Below are positions 1-8,039 of a stretch of 23,688 bases of DNA, one piece after another. Below the pieces are notes generated by a model. The model had not been told where the DNA came from, searched no databases, and worked only from the letters and a program-made list of their open reading frames with translations. The stretch spans positions 1 through 23,688 of the forward strand of contig CAZIMS010000015.1 in assembly GCA_964540515.1 (NCBI GenBank), in the 5' to 3' direction. The stretch's first letter is position 1, and every line of letters starts with the position of its first letter. Position numbers and translations under genes: made by a program. Source of the stretch: JAOAGA01 sp964540515. Lineage in GTDB: Bacteria; CALINM01.

Positions 1-2
1 AG

Positions 3-59
3 AAGAAATATATTCCTCCAAAAGATCGCCCTTGGAGAAAGAAACCTTCTTCAAAATAG
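3..59 (+). pseudogene. Possible 3' end of an IS transposase (partial at left edge)
   Basis: The third forward frame is open from the window edge to a TAG at 57-59 and reads KKYIPPKDRPWRKKPSSK. A basic tail with Pro-Pro-x-Asp-x-Pro-Trp-Arg just before the stop resembles, from memory, the C-termini of integrase-type (rve, DDE) transposases of IS481/ISNCY-like elements. The bases after the stop contain GGACATTTCTATTT, similar to the terminal motifs I associate with such elements. Only 18 codons are visible. Another forward frame is also open to a stop at 91-93, so this could be chance. No inverted repeat or target duplication can be checked without the left flank. Confidence 0.35.
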
Positions 60-130
60 GACATTTCTATTTGTAGTTGACAAAGCTCATTAATTGATCG
101 CCTTTTAATTGCCAGAGGATAACAATCTTT

Positions 131-159
131 TTGACTTTTATTAAATTATTAGAAATAAT
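131..159 (+). promoter_or_regulatory. Candidate sigma70 promoter for the phosphofructokinase operon
   Basis: TTGACT at 131-136 is followed after 17 bases by AATAAT at 154-159, each one mismatch from consensus. The predicted transcript would start near 166 and leave about 20 bases before the ATG at 188. That leader contains GTGAGGT, a reasonable ribosome binding site. The surrounding DNA is very AT-rich, so chance matches are possible. Confidence 0.4.
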
Positions 160-187
160 TATTTTAAAAGAAAAAGTGAGGTAATCT

Positions 188-1285
188 ATGCCAAAGGGAT
201 TAAGAATAGCTATAAATACAGGTGGTGGGGATGCACCAGGTCTTAATGCGGTTATTGAAGCTGTTACTATGTCTGCTTATCATAGAGGATGGGAGGTTTT
301 TGGTATAAAAAATGGCTATCAGGGTTTAATTGATACTGATGAGATAAGCAAACTTACGCCTGAGAAGGTAAGAAATATATCAAGCACCGGTGGCACCATA
401 TTGGGTACTACAAATAGAGGAAACCCCTTTGCTATGCCAATAAAAAAGGCTGATGGAGAGATAGAGATTAAAGACATATCCGATAGGATAATGGAAAATT
501 TCAAAAGACTTAAGTTTGATTGTCTTATTGCTGTAGGTGGGGATGGCAGTTTAAAGATTGCCAATGATTTTTTTAAGAAGGGGTTACCTGTTATTGGTGT
601 ACCAAAAACTATTGATAACGATTTAGGTGGTACTATAATTACCTTTGGCTTTGATACTGCTGTAAGTATAGCCACTGAAGCGATAGATAGGCTTCATTCA
701 ACGGCAAGATCTCACGAAAGGGTTATTGTTGTTGAAGTTATGGGAAGAAGGGCTGGTTGGATTGCTTTGAATAGTGGTATTTCGGGAAATGCACATGTCA
801 TATTAATACCAGAGATACCATTTCATATTGATAAGGTTTGTGATCATATAACCTCTTTAGAGCTTGAAGGGATAAAGTACGCCATTGTTGTTGCTGCGGA
901 AGGAGCAGTACCATTTGGTGGAACTGAGATAGTTAAAGAAGGGGCAACAGGCGGAAGACAAGATGTCGTTTTAGGCGGAGTTGCTGAGTATGTAGCAAAG
1001 GAAATATCAAAAAGGACTGGAAAAGACACAAGGTCTCTTGTTTTGGGTCATCTTCAAAGGGGTGGCTCACCTACAACCTTTGATAGATTACTTGCCCTTC
1101 GTTTTGGTGCTTCAGCTATAAGGGCAGTTGAGGAAAGAAAATTTGGTCATATGGTTGCTTTGCATCCACCAAAAGTAACCACTGTCCCTCTTGATGATGC
1201 TTTAAGTATTATGAAAAGGGTACCCCTTGATGGAGACACAGTTACGACAGCAAAGGACCTTGGTATCTGCTTGGGTGATTGCTGA
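188..1285 (+). CDS. pfkA: 6-phosphofructokinase (PFK-A family, mixed ATP/PPi signature)
   Basis: This enzyme phosphorylates fructose 6-phosphate to fructose 1,6-bisphosphate in glycolysis, in the cytoplasm. The 365-residue protein carries GGGDAPGLN near residues 12-20, the phosphodonor loop GGDG at 117-120, the catalytic segment PKTIDND at 139-145 with Asp143, EVMGRRAGW near 182-190, and HLQRGGSP further on. The Gly at 120 corresponds to E. coli Gly104 and suggests ATP. The Lys at 140, where E. coli has Gly124, is the residue typical of pyrophosphate-dependent enzymes. The phosphoryl donor is therefore uncertain, with ATP slightly favoured. The start has the SD-like GTGAGGT about 6 bases upstream. 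The stop overlaps the next ATG by one base (TGATG), so the cysteine synthase is probably translationally coupled. Confidence 0.93.
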   Translation: MPKGLRIAINTGGGDAPGLNAVIEAVTMSAYHRGWEVFGIKNGYQGLIDTDEISKLTPEKVRNISSTGGTILGTTNRGNPFAMPIKKADGEIEIKDISDRIMENFKRLKFDCLIAVGGDGSLKIANDFFKKGLPVIGVPKTIDNDLGGTIITFGFDTAVSIATEAIDRLHSTARSHERVIVVEVMGRRAGWIALNSGISGNAHVILIPEIPFHIDKVCDHITSLELEGIKYAIVVAAEGAVPFGGTEIVKEGATGGRQDVVLGGVAEYVAKEISKRTGKDTRSLVLGHLQRGGSPTTFDRLLALRFGASAIRAVEERKFGHMVALHPPKVTTVPLDDALSIMKRVPLDGDTVTTAKDLGICLGDC

Positions 1286-2193
1286 TGAGTATTATATCCT
1301 GTATCGGTAATACCCCAATTTCACTAATATCAAAGCTCAACAAAAACCCAAAGGTTAAGCTTTATGCCAAACTTGAGGGGAACAATCCTGGAGGTTCCGT
1401 AAAGGATAGACCTGCCCTCTACATGATTGAAGATGCTGAAAGGAAGGGATTGCTAACAAAAGATAAGATTGTTTTAGAGCCTACATCTGGCAATACGGGA
1501 ATTGGACTTGCGATGATCTGCTCAGCTAAGGGATATAAGATAAAGCTAGTGATGCCAGCCTGTGTTAGTGTGGAAAGGAGGATGATTTTAGAAGCCTTTG
1601 GGGCGGAAGTTGTTCTTAGCCCTTCAAATGAAGGTACCGATGGGGCAATAAGACTCGCCCATAAGATATATGAGGAAGAGGCTAATAAATATTTTATGCC
1701 AAATCAGTTTGAAAATCCTGCTAATATTCTTGCTCACTATGAGACAACAGCCCCAGAGATAATATCTCAGACTGATGGCGAGATTACCCATTTTGTGGCT
1801 GGTATGGGAACCACTGGTACACTCATGGGTGTGGCTAAAAAGCTAAAAGAGTTTAATAGTATCATTAGAATTGTTGGTGTTGAGCCCACAGAAGGCCATA
1901 GAATACAGGGACTTAAAAACATGCAGGAAGCAATAGTACCGAAAATATATGACCCCCATGTCCTTGATGAGCATTATTACGTAACTGATGAGGAAGCCTT
2001 TGAAACTACAAGAAGGCTTGCGCTGGAGGAGGGGATTTTTTCAGGAATGTCAAGTGGTGCCGCTATGTATATCTCTTTAAAACTCGCAGAGAGATTAGAT
2101 AAAGGGGTTATTGTAGTAATATTACCTGACAGAGGAGACCGATATCTTTCTACAAGCTTATTCACCTCCGTTTGTGGTAAATGCCCTCCATAG
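1285..2193 (+). CDS. cysM: Cysteine synthase, CysM type (PLP-dependent)
   Basis: This is a fold-type II PLP enzyme that makes cysteine from an activated serine (O-acetylserine or possibly O-phosphoserine) and sulfide. The 302-residue protein has GNTP at 8-11, the PLP-binding lysine in GGSVKDR (Lys40), the phosphate and substrate loop TSGNTG at 67-72, and the glycine loop GMGTTGT near residue 175. The late segment DRGDRYLST is typical of the CysM branch. I chose the ATG at 1285, which overlaps the upstream stop; a TTG two codons earlier lies wholly inside pfkA. The protein ends in CGKCPP, placing a CxxC pair at residues 297-300, which is not in the classic E. coli enzyme. Donor and sulfur source cannot be decided from sequence. 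Confidence 0.88.
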   Translation: MSIISCIGNTPISLISKLNKNPKVKLYAKLEGNNPGGSVKDRPALYMIEDAERKGLLTKDKIVLEPTSGNTGIGLAMICSAKGYKIKLVMPACVSVERRMILEAFGAEVVLSPSNEGTDGAIRLAHKIYEEEANKYFMPNQFENPANILAHYETTAPEIISQTDGEITHFVAGMGTTGTLMGVAKKLKEFNSIIRIVGVEPTEGHRIQGLKNMQEAIVPKIYDPHVLDEHYYVTDEEAFETTRRLALEEGIFSGMSSGAAMYISLKLAERLDKGVIVVILPDRGDRYLSTSLFTSVCGKCPP

Positions 2194-2201
2194 GTATTAA
2201 T

Positions 2202-2780
2202 ATGTTTGATAACTTCCTACTTGTTTTTATACCTCTTTTTGTTGCCATTGATGGTGTTGGCCTCCTTCCAATATTTCTGTCAATGACAGCTGAGTTAGAT
2301 GAAAAAAGTAGAAAAAAAATTGTCTTCCATTCCATCATTACTGCCTTCTTAGTTGCTCTTGTTTTCATTTTTTTAGGCGAGATAATCTTCAAGACCCTTG
2401 GTATTACTGTAACAGATTTTAAGATTGCTGGGGGGATACTTCTACTTATAATCGCTATATCTGATATTATAAAAATTCAAGATTATAAAGGAGTTTTGTC
2501 ATCTTCCGTTGGGGTAGTTCCTATAGGTACGCCTTTAATAACTGGACCGGCAACTCTTACAACTTCGCTAATTTTAGTGGGTAATTATGGCTATTTACTT
2601 GTTTTACTCTCATTAATAGTAAATCTTTTAATTGTATGGTTTATCTTTGTTCAATCTGAAAAGATAAAAAAGTTAATCGGGCTCGATGGACTGAGAGGTT
2701 TAGGAAAGATTTTCTCACTATTGCTTGCTGGTATCGCCATAAAACTCATCCGCACAGGTATAGGCGAGATAACTTTTTAA
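2202..2780 (+). CDS. MarC family integral membrane protein
   Basis: This is a small hydrophobic protein of 192 residues with about six predicted membrane segments, matching the MarC/UPF0056 family. Visible landmarks are the N-terminal FVAIDGVGLLPIF (the family usually has Asn-Pro-x-Gly here), AGGILLLIIAISDI in the middle and PIGTPLITGPATLTT before the second half. The biochemical role of the family is not established; early links to multidrug resistance through the mar locus were not confirmed. I start it at the ATG at 2202, eight bases after the cysM stop. An in-frame ATG at 2181 lies inside cysM and would add seven unlikely residues. It ends only seven bases from the convergent tupC stop. 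It is probably the last gene of the pfkA-cysM transcript. Confidence 0.82.
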   Translation: MFDNFLLVFIPLFVAIDGVGLLPIFLSMTAELDEKSRKKIVFHSIITAFLVALVFIFLGEIIFKTLGITVTDFKIAGGILLLIIAISDIIKIQDYKGVLSSSVGVVPIGTPLITGPATLTTSLILVGNYGYLLVLLSLIVNLLIVWFIFVQSEKIKKLIGLDGLRGLGKIFSLLLAGIAIKLIRTGIGEITF

Positions 2781-2787
2781 TTAAAAC

Positions 2788-3873
2788 TTATTTCTTAAAG
2801 GTGTGGATAGAAAGAGCCTTAAACTGGACATAAACCTTTGAGTCTTTCTTTATTTTTAGCTCTTCTAATGATTTTTTTGTTATGTAAGAAAGGATATCAA
2901 AACCACAATTTACCTTAACCCTGTAGTAGGATCCTAAATTATTAACCTCAGTTACAAAACCTTCAAAGCAATTTCTAATGCTTAAATCCTCTGTCAGAGG
3001 GTGTTTTGATAGGGATACATTCTCGGGGTTTATACATATAATAACCTTATCACCTCTCTCAAAGTTTCCTATTCCTGTAATCAATTTATCTCCAACTTTT
3101 GCTTTGTATGTGCCATCTTCGGCATCTTCAACTACTCCACTAATAATCGTTTCATAACCGATAAAGTTGGCAGCATACTCATTGCATGGAGATTTTAAGA
3201 AATCCTCAAGGTTACTATCACCTATAATCTTTCCCCCTTCTAAAACTATAAACCTTTCACAAAGCCTAAGTGCTTCGTATCTATCGTGAGTGGTCATGAA
3301 AAGGGTAATCCCTTTATCTTCTATTATTTCTGACAAATCTGATATTAAATTATCTTTGTAAGACCTATCAATAGCAGAAAAAGGCTCATCTAAAAATAAT
3401 ATCTCAGGATCTAAAACAAGTGCCCTGGCAAGATTAACCCTTTGAGACTCACCACCGCTTAAGGTATTAACTTTTCTATCTGTGAGATGTTTAATCTTTA
3501 GTTTTGAAAGCACTCTGTCAGTACGTGTCTTAATCTCCTCTTTTGGTAAATTTCTAAACTTTAATGCTATAGCAACATTATTAAAGACACTATCATTTAG
3601 AAGCATAGGTTCTTGAAATACAATGGCTATTCTTTTTAAATAATCATAACTTTTTATATCTTTTCCAACTTTTTTGTCATAAAAAGAGATGCACCCCCCC
3701 TGAAAGTTAAGTAAATTTGCTAATGCAAGAATAAAAGTAGTTTTTCCCGCACCATTTTCTCCAATAATGCATATCTTTTCACCCTTAATTGCTTTAAGTT
3801 TTGGTATCTGGAGTATAACTTTTTTATTAATTGTTATTTTAAGATCATTAAGGTTGATAATAGGTATATCCAA
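2788..3873 (-). CDS. tupC: Tungstate ABC transporter, ATP-binding protein
   Basis: This is the cytoplasmic ATPase that powers tungstate uptake with TupB and TupA. The 361-residue protein has Walker A GENGAGKTT at 38-46, Q-loop Gln87, ABC signature LSGGESQR at 138-145, Walker B ILFLDE at 158-163 and switch His196. About 115 C-terminal residues follow the ATPase core and look like the TOBE/MOP-type regulatory extension common in molybdate and tungstate importers. That region could sense oxyanion, which is an inference. It starts with TTG at 3873, one base after the tupB stop, and GAGGAAAG lies at a good distance upstream. ModC or WtpC are alternative names; the neighbouring TupA and TupB features favour TupC. 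Confidence 0.87.
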   Translation of the reverse strand: MDIPIINLNDLKITINKKVILQIPKLKAIKGEKICIIGENGAGKTTFILALANLLNFQGGCISFYDKKVGKDIKSYDYLKRIAIVFQEPMLLNDSVFNNVAIALKFRNLPKEEIKTRTDRVLSKLKIKHLTDRKVNTLSGGESQRVNLARALVLDPEILFLDEPFSAIDRSYKDNLISDLSEIIEDKGITLFMTTHDRYEALRLCERFIVLEGGKIIGDSNLEDFLKSPCNEYAANFIGYETIISGVVEDAEDGTYKAKVGDKLITGIGNFERGDKVIICINPENVSLSKHPLTEDLSIRNCFEGFVTEVNNLGSYYRVKVNCGFDILSYITKKSLEELKIKKDSKVYVQFKALSIHTFKK

Positions 3874-3874
3874 T

Positions 3875-4567
3875 TTACTTTCCTCTTTGCTGAAACTTTG
3901 TGAATAAAAAGTTTATGAGAAAGGTTATGAAAAGAAGAATAAACCCATAGGCAAAGGCTAACTCAAAGTTTCCTCTGTTTGTCTCGAGGACTGTGGCGGT
4001 CGTCAGAACCCTTGTGTATCCCTTTATATTTCCTCCAACCATCATAGATGCACCTACTTCTGATATTACGGCGCCAAAGCCTGCTATGACAGCGCAAAGA
4101 ATCTGATTTTTAAGCTCCTTTATTATTATAAAGAAGAGGTGTCTTTTTTTAGCTCCAAGCCCTATCATCTGAATTAAAAACTTCTCTGGCAGACTATTTA
4201 TAGCAGACAAACTTATTGCTGTAACCACAGGATAGGCAATTAACACCTGAGCAATTACAATCGCCGTAGGTGTGTATAGAATATCAAAGTCTCCAAAAAT
4301 ACCACTTCTCCAAAAAACAACTGTTATTATCAATCCTGCTAATACAGGAGGAATTGCCATACCTGTATTTATTGAGGTTAGGAAAAAGTTATTATATCTA
4401 ATTTTTTTCAGAGAGATGTAATAGGCTGAAAGAATACCAAGTAAGCTACTTATTAAGGTTGAGGTTATAGTAACCCTTAAGGTAAGAAATATTATTTCAT
4501 AAACTTCAGAATTAAATGTAAATAAAAGCAAGAGGGCCTTTTTTATGGAAGATAAGAGAATATCCAT
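3875..4567 (-). CDS. tupB: Tungstate ABC transporter, permease
   Basis: This is an inner-membrane permease of 230 residues with about five or six hydrophobic segments. The cytoplasmic loop that docks on the ATPase includes MIGLGAKKRHLFF near 134-146. The segment ISEVGASMMVGGN at 168-180, followed by GYTRVLTTATVLETNRG, is characteristic of TupB-type tungstate permeases. The gene starts with ATG at 4567, preceded by AAAAGG, and lies 50 bases after the tupA stop. The order tupA-tupB-tupC on one strand is the usual operon. Tungstate would serve tungsten-dependent formate dehydrogenases or aldehyde oxidoreductases, none of which are in this window. Confidence 0.9.
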   Translation of the reverse strand: MDILLSSIKKALLLLFTFNSEVYEIIFLTLRVTITSTLISSLLGILSAYYISLKKIRYNNFFLTSINTGMAIPPVLAGLIITVVFWRSGIFGDFDILYTPTAIVIAQVLIAYPVVTAISLSAINSLPEKFLIQMIGLGAKKRHLFFIIIKELKNQILCAVIAGFGAVISEVGASMMVGGNIKGYTRVLTTATVLETNRGNFELAFAYGFILLFITFLINFLFTKFQQRGK

Positions 4568-4617
4568 TAGCCTTTTATTTTAAGTCCTTTATGGCAGGCT
4601 GTAAAGCTCTAAAAGGA

Positions 4618-5234
4618 TTAATAGGGAATAAAAAGAGGCTTGCCATATTTATCGAAACCATAGTCTTTAATAATCTTTTTAACCTTCTCTGAGAAAAGAA
4701 ACTCAAAGAGCTTTTTTGCTCCATCATAATTAACCCCTCTAAATCTCTTTGGATTGACTAATATAATACTATACTCATTTTTTAGGTTTTTATCCTTTTC
4801 AGAGTCAAAAAGAGGCACAATATTTAGATGTTTTTTTAAAGTTAAATAAGTAGCAATATCTGTAAGGGTATAACCTAATTTATCGTTTGCGATGTTTAAT
4901 GTCTCTCCCATGCCTAATCCTGTCTCTTGATACCATCTCTTTTTGTTTAGATTGATGTTTAAATCCTTCCAGATTTTAAGTTCTTTAAAGTGTGTTCCTG
5001 AGTTATCTCCTCTGGAGATAAAAAGAGAGCCTCTTTCTGCTATCTTCTTAAAGGCGTTATAGATATTATTTGCATCTCTAACTTTAGCTGGATCATCAGA
5101 TGGTCCTACTAAGATAAAAAAATTATACATAATAGGTCTTCTCAATATACCAAAGCCATCTTTAATAAAATTTTCTTCTTCTTCCTCTGAATGGACAAAT
5201 AGTATATCTGCCTCTCCTCTTCTGCCCATAGTGA
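4618..5234 (-). CDS. tupA: Tungstate-binding periplasmic protein (5' end lost in assembly gap)
   Basis: This is the substrate-binding component of the tungstate importer. The visible 205 codons run into the N gap. TupA landmarks are GRRGEADILFVHS at the visible start, SRGDNSGTH in the middle, WYQETGLGMGETL, and YTLTDIATYL further on, which together are characteristic of TupA. Family members are usually about 270 residues with a signal peptide, so roughly 65-70 N-terminal residues, including the secretion signal, are missing. The ATG at 5229 is an internal methionine, not the start: the frame stays open upstream to the gap edge with a Thr codon. Promoter and ribosome binding site are therefore not visible. 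Confidence 0.9.
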
Positions 5235-5334
5235 NNNNNNNNNNNNNNNNNNNNNNNNNNNNNNNNNNNNNNNNNNNNNNNNNNNNNNNNNNNNNNNNNN
5301 NNNNNNNNNNNNNNNNNNNNNNNNNNNNNNNNNN
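5235..5334. other. Assembly gap of 100 N (probably a real gap of unknown size)
   Basis: A run of exactly 100 N separates the 3' end of the diguanylate cyclase from the 5' end of tupA. The two edges share no overlap that I can see. The proteins on either side lack about 25-35 C-terminal and 65-70 N-terminal residues, so roughly 300 bases or more should be missing. The 100 N is therefore a scaffolding convention, not a measured length. Confidence 0.9.
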
Positions 5335-6326
5335 ATCATCTCATTGACACTAGAGTAGGTCTCACTAAACTTACACATACCAAAGCTAAGAGATACCTTC
5401 TCTTTAATGTTAAAATTTAATGTCATTAACTTATTATTTATGTCGTTCATAATCTTTTCTGTCTCAGAAGTACCACTTTGTAAGAGAATTAGTGCAAACT
5501 CATCACCACCATATCTAATTGGGTAGTCACTAACTCTTAGTCTATTTTTTATGGTCTTAGCAACCTCTTTAAGCACCTCATCTCCCTTTATATGTCCATA
5601 TTTATCGTTTATCTGTTTAAAATTATCCAAGTCAGCAACTACTAAAGTGAAAGAGGAGCTATATCTTTTTGCCCTTTTAAACTCCTTCTCAAGAACTTCA
5701 TAGAAAAATCTTCTATTATAGAGCCCCGTAAGTTCATCAATAACAGAAAGCTCCTTCAAAAAGGAAAACTTTCTTGCTCTATTAAAGGTTTTAGCTACTT
5801 CCTTGCTAAGCTCTTGGAAAAAAGGAATAGATGTCTCCGAAAAGGCATTAAGGTCTTTACTATGAAAGTTGAGTAACCCCATAATCTTTTTTTTAGGCCC
5901 AATCAGAGGGAGAGATAGTATCTTTCTTGTTGGCCTATGTGGTATCTCTCCACCATAATGATTTTTTATTCTATCTGCCTCAAAGATAGCAGGATTTTTT
6001 GTTTTAATGACTTTAAAGAAAGGCATGTTGACATTATAATCAATCTTGTTGAAATGTATCTTTTTATTGGAACCATTGCTTGATATGACCTCGAAGGTAT
6101 CACCCTCTTTTATAAAAAGATATATACCATCAATACCAAGAATCTTACTTGTTGATCTAAGACCTTTAACGACGAACTCTTCAACTTCTATTAAATGATT
6201 AAATTGTTTTACTATTTCGTAATGAAGATTTAGCTGGTTTAGAAGAAAAGTCAGATGATGTAGGTGTTTCTCAATGTCAATGTCAGAAGGGTTTAAGTTT
6301 TTATTAATATCTGAAAATTTTTTCAT
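5335..6326 (-). CDS. GAF-GGDEF diguanylate cyclase (3' end lost in assembly gap)
   Basis: It probably makes cyclic di-GMP from two GTP. The 330 visible residues begin with a short variable region, then a GAF-like sensor domain at about 40-185, then a GGDEF domain from about 190. The domain has DELTGLYNRRFF, the metal-binding DLDNFKQINDKYGH at about 232-245 and an intact catalytic GGDEF at 273-277. An RxxD motif (RVSD, 264-267) lies five residues before GGDEF, matching the product-inhibition I-site. No signal peptide or membrane helix is seen, so it is probably cytoplasmic. The last 25-35 residues are missing. An apparent C-terminal extension across the gap is only an out-of-frame reading of tupA. 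The GAF ligand is unknown. The predicted promoter leaves little or no leader. Confidence 0.9.
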
Positions 6327-6339
6327 AATTTTGATTTAT

Positions 6340-6367
6340 ATTTTATAACTTATCATTTTAAAATCAA
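6340..6367 (-). promoter_or_regulatory. Candidate promoter for the GGDEF gene
   Basis: On the minus strand TTGATT (6367-6362) is followed after 16 bases by TAAAAT (6345-6340). The ATG lies 13 bases beyond, with no Shine-Dalgarno in between. The region is extremely AT-rich, so this is a moderate call. The rest of 6327-6500 shows no gene and no convincing terminator for emrB. Confidence 0.35.
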
Positions 6368-6500
6368 CTGTTTTTTATAGATTTTTGATATTGTCTTTTT
6401 GATACACCCCAGTAGAGGTTTAGAAGATTTTTATTGTAATAGATGAGAATAAACCATACTTAAGTGATAATTTTACGATTAAGAAGCAATAATTTTAAAC

Positions 6501-8039
6501 TTAGTGAATGCTAATATCTTTGCCTTTAGGTGTTTTCTTTAAAAGAAAGGCAAAACCAATTATTAAGGTTAAGAATGAGAAAAGATAAAAATTATCAAGA
6601 AAACTTTTAAGATATGCCTGTTTTTGAACCTCTAACCCTAAAATTTTATAGGAAAGTAGTTTTTCATAGCCAGGAATATTTATAATTTTTTGTTTTAAAA
6701 AAAATGATATTTTTTCAATACTATAGTTAAGATTATTATTTAGTTGATGAAGATTATCAACAAGCATAGACTGGTGAAACTGTGCCCTTCTATTTAATAA
6801 AGTCATAACAATAGCGATACCAATACTACCACCAATATTTCTCATTAAGTTATAAATACCAGTAGCACTACCGATCTTCTCCTTTGGAAGATAGGCAACG
6901 GAGGCAACAGAGATGGGTATGAAGAGAAATCCCAAAGAGAGTCCCTGTATAAACCTTGGGATACAATATTGGATAAAACTGGCTTCTAAACTTATTGATG
7001 ACATCATAATCATAGAGATAAAGTTTAACAAAACCCCAACCATTATAAGATATTTACCCTCAAATCTTGTTATTAGTCTTGCCGTCAAAAACATGCTAAT
7101 AAAACCACCGATTCCACCTGTTCCTAAAACGAGACCAGCAGTAAAGGCATCATAACCAGCCAAGTTTTGTAACATAATGGGCACAAGAGTTATGCTGCCA
7201 TATAGCACGACGCCAAGAACTGTTATAAATATTATCGATAGGGTGAAGTTCCAGTTTTTCAGTAGTGATAGATCAACAACAGGCTCTTTTTCTTTTTTCT
7301 CCCAGATAAAGAAGAATGAACCTGCAATGACACAAATAATAGAAAAATATATAATCAAATCTGACTGAAACCAATCTTCTCTCTCACCCTTATCAAGAAT
7401 AAATTGCAATGTCCCCAAGAAAAGTGCCAATAGGAAAAGTCCAATGAAATCAAAGGATGTCTTAATCCTCTTTAGATAAGGTGGGTCTTCAATAAATAGG
7501 TAAATCAAGATAAATGACAATGCTCCAATAGGGAGATTAATAAAAAAAGACCATCTCCAGCTATAATTATCGGTAATCCATCCGCCTACTATGGGTCCTA
7601 ATACAGGTGCTATAACTACTACAAGTCCATAAAATGCCATTGCAAGTCCTCTTTTGTCAGGAGGATAGGCCTCCAAGAGAATAGCCTGTTCAATGGGCTG
7701 TAGCCCACCACCTCCTAAACCTTGGAGTATTCTTGCAATAATTAATGTTTCAAGGTTTGGTGCGATGCCACAAAGAAAAGAGCTCACCGTAAAGGTTAAA
7801 ACACAGAGCATAAATAGCCTTTTTCTTCCAATTATCCCAGCTAACCATGGTGTAATAGGGAGAACAATAGCATTAGCTACAAGGTAAGAGGTGATAACCC
7901 ATGTTGACTCATCAGTACTAACAGAGAGATTTCCTGCTATATGAGGTATAGCTACATTTGCAATTGTTGTATCTAACACCTCCATAAAGGTGCCTAACAT
8001 GGCAGCTAAAGTGATGAAGGCTAATCTAAGCCAGCTCAT
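6501..8039 (-). CDS. emrB: EmrB/QacA-type multidrug efflux MFS transporter (DHA2, 14 TM)
   Basis: This is a proton-driven drug exporter of the inner membrane. The 512-residue protein matches the 14-helix DHA2 family. It has VLDTTIANVAIPHI in helix 1, the loop motif GIIGRKRLF at about residues 67-75, ARILQGLGGGGLQP in helix 4 and the antiporter motif APVLGPIVGGW around 145-155. A large loop between the last two helices is also typical. Its ATG overlaps the emrA stop by four bases. With EmrA and a TolC-like channel encoded directly upstream it should form a tripartite pump across both membranes. Substrates cannot be predicted. It is the last gene of the operon. Confidence 0.93.
   Translation of the reverse strand: MSWLRLAFITLAAMLGTFMEVLDTTIANVAIPHIAGNLSVSTDESTWVITSYLVANAIVLPITPWLAGIIGRKRLFMLCVLTFTVSSFLCGIAPNLETLIIARILQGLGGGGLQPIEQAILLEAYPPDKRGLAMAFYGLVVVIAPVLGPIVGGWITDNYSWRWSFFINLPIGALSFILIYLFIEDPPYLKRIKTSFDFIGLFLLALFLGTLQFILDKGEREDWFQSDLIIYFSIICVIAGSFFFIWEKKEKEPVVDLSLLKNWNFTLSIIFITVLGVVLYGSITLVPIMLQNLAGYDAFTAGLVLGTGGIGGFISMFLTARLITRFEGKYLIMVGVLLNFISMIMMSSISLEASFIQYCIPRFIQGLSLGFLFIPISVASVAYLPKEKIGSATGIYNLMRNIGGSIGIAIVMTLLNRRAQFHQSMLVDNLHQLNNNLNYSIEKISFFLKQKIINIPGYEKLLSYKILGLEVQKQAYLKSFLDNFYLFSFLTLIIGFAFLLKKTPKGKDISIH

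Noticed and set aside
1..64. Minus-strand open frame from a possible ATG at 64 leaving the left edge
   Set aside because: Only 21 codons are visible, with no Shine-Dalgarno and no recognisable motif; the frame also stays open upstream of the ATG, so it gives no start evidence.
2162..2392. Minus-strand 76-residue open frame over the cysM/marC junction
   Set aside because: It is a shadow of two well-supported plus-strand genes, with no ribosome binding site or recognisable motif.
5142..5234. C-terminal extension of the GGDEF protein across the N gap
   Set aside because: The residues after the N run are an out-of-frame minus-strand reading of tupA and depend on the arbitrary gap length.
6327..6500. 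Small gene or terminator between emrB and the GGDEF gene
   Set aside because: No open frame with a ribosome binding site and no GC-rich stem followed by T residues is visible.
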